Assembly (NCBI GenBank): GCA_963724535.1
Contig: CAVRVD010000002.1
Coordinates: forward strand, 124,001 to 188,000
Reading direction: 5' to 3'
DNA length: 64,000 nt
DNA from: JADJPO01 sp963724535
GTDB lineage: Bacteria; Actinomycetota; Actinomycetes; Actinomycetales; Kineosporiaceae
The translations under genes and the position numbers were made by a program. Of the stretch, positions 59,416-64,000 are shown piece after piece. The first letter of the stretch is position 1, and each line of letters begins with the position of its first letter. The notes beneath the pieces are model-generated. The model was given only the letters and a program-made list of their open reading frames with translations, searched no databases and had not been told where the DNA came from.

Positions 59416-59430
59416 TACCCCTAGAGGGTA
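59416..59430 (-). promoter_or_regulatory. CsoR-type operator palindrome
   Basis: TACCC-CTAGA-GGGTA, with fully symmetric 5-base arms, lies 50 bases upstream of csoR. G/C-tract palindromes with TACCC/GGGTA arms are the known CsoR target type, so autoregulation of the copper operon is likely. Confidence 0.85.
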
Positions 59431-59497
59431 CCCAGACCCAATGCGGCAACGGCGCGAGGACGCCTGCTGGCGCGCGGCCCGACGGCCCCTGGGTACT

Positions 59498-59743
59498 TCA
59501 GCTGGCGATGACCCCAGGGGAGCGTAGCTCGATGGCGTCGTCGGAGGCCTCGGCCTCCTCGGCGGCGCGATCGGCCCGTTGGGCACGCAGGGCGCGCCAC
59601 ATGTCGGACAGTTCCGCGGACAGCCGGGTCAACCGGTCGGAGGCCGTCTCCTCGTCGATCAGACCATCGTCCCGTTGTTGGCGCACCCGCCGTTCCTCGG
59701 CGGCCAGGGCCCGGATCACGTCGACGATCTCGCGGTCCTCCAC
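59498..59743 (-). CDS. DUF2630 family small protein
   Basis: 81 residues from the GTG at 59743, with AGGAGGAGG just upstream; the longer open frame to 59908 lacks a ribosome site and similarity. The predicted all-helical sequence DREIVDVIRALAAEERRVRQ, LTRLSAELSDMWRALRAQRA and the C-terminal block match DUF2630, which pairs an N-terminal helix (dEEhxLR) with a DxxWDLLRxRRA-like motif. Function unknown; typically a stand-alone gene in actinobacteria. Confidence 0.87.
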   Translation of the reverse strand: MEDREIVDVIRALAAEERRVRQQRDDGLIDEETASDRLTRLSAELSDMWRALRAQRADRAAEEAEASDDAIELRSPGVIAS

Positions 59744-60007
59744 GGCGTCCTCCTCCTGCGGCGGGACCGCCGCGCGAAACGATGGGATGGCGTCGGGCGA
59801 ATGTGACTCGACGGTAGGTCGTGGAAACGGTTGCGAGGCAGGGCCAAGGTCGCGTGACGCCGCCCACACCGCGCACTCCACCCCGGTTGTCCCAGTGACC
59901 TGCGCCATCCTACGGGGACACCTCGCGGGCCGACTCGTGGGAGCCGGCGTCGACCCTAATCCAATCCCGGCCGATGGGCGTGGCCGGATGCTCGTGGGCG
60001 GCAGGCG

Positions 60008-61426
60008 TCAGTCCAGGTAGGCGATCAGTGAGGATGCCAGCCCGGTGTAGGTCGCGGGGGTGAGGTCGAGCAGCCGTTTCTCGGCGTCCGCCGGCAGCGC
60101 GAGCCCGAGCACGAACTCGCGCAGCGCGGCGGCGTCAGCGCGCCGTCCGCGGGTCAGCTCCTTGAGCCGCTCGTACGGCTCGGGCAGCCCGTGCACCCGC
60201 ATCACCGACTGAACGGCCTCGCCGAGAACCTCCCAGGTGGCGTCCAGGTCGCGGGCCAGCGCGGCGTGGTCCACGGCGAGCCCGACCAGCCCCCGGCGCA
60301 CGTTGTCGATGGCCAGCAGCGAGTGCCCGAACGCCGTCCCGATGTTGCGCTGCATCGAGGAGTCGGTGAGGTCGCGCTGCAGCCGCGAGGTGACCAGGGT
60401 GGCGGCCAGCACGTCGAGCAGGGCGGTGCTGACCTCGAGGTTGGCCTCCGCGTTCTCGAACCGGATCGGGTTGACCTTGTGCGGCATCGTGCTCGAGCCG
60501 ACCGTGCCCTGCCCGGGTCGATCGAGCACCTGCGCGAAGTAGCCGAGCGAGACGTAGGCCCAGACGTCGGTGCAGACGTTGTGCAGCACCCGGTTGAACC
60601 GGGCGACGTCGGCGTACAGCTCGGCCTGCCAGTCGTGGGGCTCGATCTGGGTGGTCAGCGGGTTCCAGGTCAGGCCGAGGTGCGCGACGAAGCTCTTCGA
60701 CACGGCGGGCCAGTCGGTGTCCGGGGCGCCGACGACGTGCGCCGAGTAGGTGCCGGTCGCGCCGTTGATCTTGCCGAGGTACTCGCACGCCTCGATCCGG
60801 CGCAGCTGTCGGCCCAACCGGTGGGCCAGGACGGCGAGCTCCTTGCCGAGGGTGGTCGGCGTGGCCGGCTGGCCGTGGGTGTGGGCCAGCATCGCGGCGT
60901 CGCCGTGCTCGCGGGCCATCGCCGCCAGCTCCTCGACCAATGCCTGGGCGGCCGGGAGCCAGACCTGGCGAACGGCGCCGCGCACCATCAGCGCGTAGGC
61001 GAGGTTGTTGATGTCCTCGCTGGTGCAGAACAGGTGGATGTGTTCGGCGACGTCGGCCAGCGAGGTGTCCTCGGTGCGGCGCTTCAGGAAGTACTCCACC
61101 GCCTTGACGTCGTGCAGGGTCTGCCGCTCGATCTCGGCCAGCTCGGCGACCGCGGCGGCGTCGAAGGTCCGGACGACGTCGCGCAGTAGGGCCTGCTCGG
61201 CCTCGGTCAGCGCTCGCATCCCCGGGACGGAGCCGGTCCCGGCCAGGTGCAGCAGCCACTCCACCTCGACGTGCACCCGCCGCCGGTTCAGCGCCGCCTC
61301 GGAAAGGTGCTCGGCCAGCGGGGCGACGACCGCGCGGTAGCGGCCGTCCAGCGGACTCACCGGGGCGCCGAGCGAAGTCACCGGGGCGTCAAGCGGGTCA
61401 TCCGGGTCAGGCGGGGTCACCAGCAC
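60008..61426 (-). CDS. purB: Adenylosuccinate lyase (E. coli type)
   Basis: 472 residues. Cleaves SAICAR and adenylosuccinate in purine synthesis. Motifs: SPLDGRYR at the start (typical of E. coli-type PurB), HTHGQPATPTTLGKE (catalytic His), and the fumarase-superfamily signature SSTMPHKVNPIRFENAE with the flexible-loop Ser. The first ~20 residues before SLGAPVSPLDGRY are not conserved, so a later start is possible. Divergent from the HAD gene. No other pur gene is adjacent. Confidence 0.94.
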   Translation of the reverse strand: MLVTPPDPDDPLDAPVTSLGAPVSPLDGRYRAVVAPLAEHLSEAALNRRRVHVEVEWLLHLAGTGSVPGMRALTEAEQALLRDVVRTFDAAAVAELAEIERQTLHDVKAVEYFLKRRTEDTSLADVAEHIHLFCTSEDINNLAYALMVRGAVRQVWLPAAQALVEELAAMAREHGDAAMLAHTHGQPATPTTLGKELAVLAHRLGRQLRRIEACEYLGKINGATGTYSAHVVGAPDTDWPAVSKSFVAHLGLTWNPLTTQIEPHDWQAELYADVARFNRVLHNVCTDVWAYVSLGYFAQVLDRPGQGTVGSSTMPHKVNPIRFENAEANLEVSTALLDVLAATLVTSRLQRDLTDSSMQRNIGTAFGHSLLAIDNVRRGLVGLAVDHAALARDLDATWEVLGEAVQSVMRVHGLPEPYERLKELTRGRRADAAALREFVLGLALPADAEKRLLDLTPATYTGLASSLIAYLD

Positions 61427-61545
61427 ATGCTGTCACGCACCTCCGACGAACCCTCGCCGGCGCTTGCAGCCGATGTACCCCATCACCGACCAGCCCAAGG
61501 CCCGCCCTCACCGCCGACCGATGACCCACTGGCTAGGGTCGGGGT

Positions 61546-62343
61546 ATGCCCGCTGTCCGCGCGGCCCTGCTCGACATCGACGGTGTGCTCACGGTGTCGT
61601 GGGTGGCGCTGCCGGGAGCAGTTGAGGCACTGGACCGGATGCGAACAGCGGGTCTTCCCACGGTGATGCTGACCAACACCACCTCGCGAACGCGCGCCTC
61701 GATCGCGGCCGGCCTGACCGAGGCGGGCTTCGACGTCACCGAGGAGCTGGTGCTGACCGCGCCGGCTCTCACCGCCGCCTATCTGCAGGCCGAGCATCCC
61801 GGAGCGGTCTGCCTGCTGCTCAACAGCGGTGACATCGCTGCCGACCTGGCCGGCGTGAACACCGTCCGCGCCGAGGTGGCCGATTCGACCGACGCGGTCG
61901 ACGTGGTGCTGGTCGGGGGGGCCGGACCGGAGTTCAGCTACCGGGCGGTCAACACCGCGTTCGCCCACCTGCAGCGCGGCGCCCGGCTGGTGGCCATGCA
62001 TCGCAACCTGTCATGGGCGACCGAGGGCGGGCTGCAGCTGGACGGCGGGGCCTTCCTGCTCGGGCTCGAACGCGCCGCCGGGGTCGAGGCGGTTGTCGTC
62101 GGCAAGCCCGCCCCGGCGTTCTTCGAGACCGCCCTGGCCCAGGTGGGGGTGTCCCCGCCGGAGGCGGTGATGGTCGGGGACGACGTGGAGTCCGACGTGC
62201 TGGCCGCTCAGCGGGTGGGGATCGGCGGTGTGCTGGTGCGCACCGGGAAGTACTCCGACCGCCTGCACGCCCAGGCTGCACGGCGGGCCGACCACGTGCT
62301 CGACTCGGTGGCGGACCTCCCGGATCTTCTCGAGCTGCCATGA
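61546..62343 (+). CDS. HAD-IIA family hydrolase
   Basis: 265 residues. HAD motif I LLDIDGVLT with nucleophile Asp10 and Asp12, motif II LTNTTS, motif III VGKPAPAFF and motif IV VMVGDDVESDV. The cap in the middle (PGAVCLLLNSGD...YRAVNTAFAHL) fits subclass IIA, close to LHPP/NagD-like phosphatases. Phosphatase on small phospho-compounds or phospholysine/phosphohistidine is typical; substrate unknown. It starts divergent from purB. Confidence 0.92.
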   Translation: MPAVRAALLDIDGVLTVSWVALPGAVEALDRMRTAGLPTVMLTNTTSRTRASIAAGLTEAGFDVTEELVLTAPALTAAYLQAEHPGAVCLLLNSGDIAADLAGVNTVRAEVADSTDAVDVVLVGGAGPEFSYRAVNTAFAHLQRGARLVAMHRNLSWATEGGLQLDGGAFLLGLERAAGVEAVVVGKPAPAFFETALAQVGVSPPEAVMVGDDVESDVLAAQRVGIGGVLVRTGKYSDRLHAQAARRADHVLDSVADLPDLLELP

Positions 62344-62409
62344 GGGGCACGTACCGACCATCCGGCCCGACATCGTTGACGATCCTGGGTATCCCCCTGC
62401 CGTGGTGTG

Positions 62410-63621
62410 ATGGCGCCCGTGGGCTCGGTCGAGAAGGTCCGGCTGCGCCGGGACGGTCTGACCCGCGCCGTGTACGCCTGGATCTGCGGGTGGGCCTTCT
62501 ACAGCTACGGGTTCGGAGCGATCCTGGTCTTCCTCATCGACGGCCAGCAGATCTCCCGCTCGATCGCGGGGCTGCACATGATCAGTCAGGCGGCCGGGAC
62601 CCTGGCCGCCGGTCTGGCCAGCGTGCACGTCGTGCGCCGGGTGGCCCGGCGCGGTGCGATCGCGCTGGCCGGGCTGCTCGTCGCCCTCGGCCTGGCCCTG
62701 CTCGCCGTGGGTGCGCCGACAGTGCTCACCGTCACGGCCACGTTCGTCATCGGGGCGGGCGGATCGCTGGGGCTGGTCAGCCTCAACCCGCTGCTCGTCG
62801 AGCACCACGGTGCGGTCGGACCGGCGGCGTTGTCCGAGGTGAACGCGCTGGCCGCGGCGGGCGCCGTGCTCTCACCGCTGCTGATCGGGGCCTCGGTGGC
62901 GGCCTCGTGGGGGTGGCGGCCGCCGCTGGCGGTCGCCGCGGCCGGCATCCTCGGCGGTGCCTGGTGGTTGGCCCGGCGCGTCGGCCCAGAACCGGCGCTC
63001 GACGTCCGGGTCCGGCCTCGCGCCCGAGGCCGCAGCCCGCTTCCGCCCCGGGCCCCGATGCTGCTGGGGGTCACGGTGGTGGTGATCGCGGCGGAGTTCT
63101 CGCTCACCACCTGGTCGGTGGACCTGATCCGGCAACGTCTGGAGATCGTCGAGGCCGCCGCGACGACGATGGCGTCCGCGCTGCTGGTCGGCATGGCCGT
63201 CAGCCGGCTGCTGGCCTCGCGGCTGGCGCTGCGACGGTCCGGCCTGAAGCTGCTCAGCGGCTTCCTGGTGGTCGCGGTCCTCGGGTGGGTGGTGCTGTGG
63301 GCGGCGGGCACGGCGCCGATGCTGGTCACCGGCCTGTTCGTCATCGGTCTGGGTGTCGGGGCCTCGTTCCCGCTCGCCTTGGCGCTGCTGCTCACCGTCG
63401 CCGGCAGCGACGCCGACCGTGCCTCGGCCCGGCTGTCGGTGTGGCTGGCACTGAGCTTCGGGGTCGCGCCGTTCGCGATGGGAGCGATGGCCGACCTGAC
63501 CAGCCTGCACACGTCCTTCGTCCTCATCGTGGTGCTTTTGGCGGTGGCGCTGGTCGGCGTGCTGCGCGTGAGCGCGACCGGTGCCTCGGGAGCCGTTCGG
63601 CCGGCGGGGACGTCCTCCTGA
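62410..63621 (+). CDS. MFS transporter
   Basis: 403 residues from the ATG at 62410 (a GTG at 62407 is also in frame; ribosome site is weak for both). Twelve hydrophobic segments in two halves with a central basic loop (RVRPRARGRSPLPPR, ~195-215). The RRVARRGAIALAG loop is a degenerate motif A. Similar to uncharacterised actinobacterial MFS transporters; substrate unknown. 66 bases after the HAD gene on the same strand, so possibly one transcript. Confidence 0.85.
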   Translation: MAPVGSVEKVRLRRDGLTRAVYAWICGWAFYSYGFGAILVFLIDGQQISRSIAGLHMISQAAGTLAAGLASVHVVRRVARRGAIALAGLLVALGLALLAVGAPTVLTVTATFVIGAGGSLGLVSLNPLLVEHHGAVGPAALSEVNALAAAGAVLSPLLIGASVAASWGWRPPLAVAAAGILGGAWWLARRVGPEPALDVRVRPRARGRSPLPPRAPMLLGVTVVVIAAEFSLTTWSVDLIRQRLEIVEAAATTMASALLVGMAVSRLLASRLALRRSGLKLLSGFLVVAVLGWVVLWAAGTAPMLVTGLFVIGLGVGASFPLALALLLTVAGSDADRASARLSVWLALSFGVAPFAMGAMADLTSLHTSFVLIVVLLAVALVGVLRVSATGASGAVRPAGTSS

Positions 63622-63727
63622 GAGAAGTGTCGCGCCTAAGGTGCTGGTGCGCGCTGCCCGTGGCCGCTATTCGTAGTGCGACAGAGTGGTCCGACCGCCG
63701 CGTCCGGCTGTGTTACTGGAGGTAATT

Positions 63728-64000
63728 GTGCGTATCGGCGTCCCGCGTGAGTCCCGGAGCGGCGAGACCCTGGTGGCGGCCACGGCGAAGACGGCCGCGC
63801 AGCTCGCCGGGCTCGGCTACGAGGTGGTCCTGGAGACCGGGGCCGGCGCGCTCGCTGACCAGCCGGACACCGTCTACCCCGAGGCCGGGGACGGCACCGG
63901 CGTCCGGGTCGGCGCAGCGGACGAGGTGTGGTCCAGCGACATCGTGATCAAGGTCAACGCGCCGACGGACGCCGAGATCGCCCGGCTGCGGCCCGGCGCC
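63728..64000 (+). CDS. pntA: NAD(P) transhydrogenase subunit alpha, 3' end outside window
   Basis: GTG at 63728 with GGAGGT (63718-63723) at ideal distance; 91 residues are visible. MRIGVPRESRSGETLVAATAKTAAQLAGLGYEVVLETGAGA and DIVIKVNAP match the N-terminal NAD(H)-binding domain of PntA/alanine dehydrogenase; RVGVPRExxxGExRVA is common to both, but SGETLVAATPxTxxxL points to transhydrogenase. It couples proton entry to NADPH formation at the membrane. PntB should follow outside the window. Confidence 0.87.
   Translation, partial: MRIGVPRESRSGETLVAATAKTAAQLAGLGYEVVLETGAGALADQPDTVYPEAGDGTGVRVGAADEVWSSDIVIKVNAPTDAEIARLRPGA

Overview
The window is about 72% G+C by eye, dense in genes on both strands and rich in GTG starts and 4-base (ATGA/GTGA) stop-start overlaps. 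Families such as DUF5302, DUF2630, DUF2752, a CsoR-CopZ-CopA copper operon, PPK2, tandem dynamin-like GTPases and an SCO7613-like giant membrane protein point to a high-GC Gram-positive actinobacterium. I do not go below that level. No rRNA, tRNA, CRISPR array, insertion sequence, prophage or replication origin was found; this looks like chromosome.

Layout. 1-9787: end of a DUF2461 gene, an ABC-2 exporter (ATPase plus permease), polyphosphate kinase 2 followed by a perfect 20-bp hairpin, a class-I amidotransferase-like hydrolase, a PIG-L deacetylase, a sulfotransferase-like protein and two overlapping dynamin-like GTPase genes. 9788-20668: VOC protein, two MFS pumps, a dispanin/DUF2752 pair, a trans-acting enoyl reductase-like protein, a second ABC exporter, RNase HI with an extra N-terminal zinc motif and a DUF4230 protein. 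20669-36226: GH26 secreted glycosidase, PspC protein, a 1181-residue membrane protein, gamma-glutamyltransferase-like protein, small conserved proteins, YciO/Sua5, pirin, amidase, an AlkZ-like winged-helix protein and a MarR-EamA pair. 36308-45287: secreted beta-propeller plus ankyrin lipoprotein, a third ABC exporter divergent from a TetR regulator, CIRCE-controlled Hsp20, an oxidoreductase, a secreted HNH nuclease and an amidohydrolase.

45288-52115 is the most irregular part. A 255-bp piece of hyuA (253/255 identical, exactly codons 43-127) lies 3.1 kb upstream of hyuA. On its right it abuts a second CIRCE operator with a good Shine-Dalgarno sequence facing leftward, as in the Hsp20 leader, but without an Hsp20 gene behind it. 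The same neighbourhood has a fructosamine-kinase pseudogene (5' truncated and frameshifted) and a hyuA interrupted by an in-frame TAG about 45 codons before its natural end, which overlaps hyuB. A transcript from the orphan CIRCE promoter would be antisense to hyuA.

52116-64000: a PAS-GGDEF protein whose stop codon touches a lycopene-cyclase-like gene, then a leftward copper run (csoR-copZ-copA-tauE/safE-nuclease/phosphatase) with a CsoR-type operator, DUF2630, purB, a HAD hydrolase, an MFS transporter and the start of pntA.

Intergenic structure not explained by genes: a dispersed motif containing GCAACGTCAC just after three stop codons (five copies at three sites), and two long hairpins sharing arms with the core TTCACCAC/GTGGTGAA. 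Candidate dyad operators sit upstream of the MarR, TetR, CsoR and Hsp20 genes.
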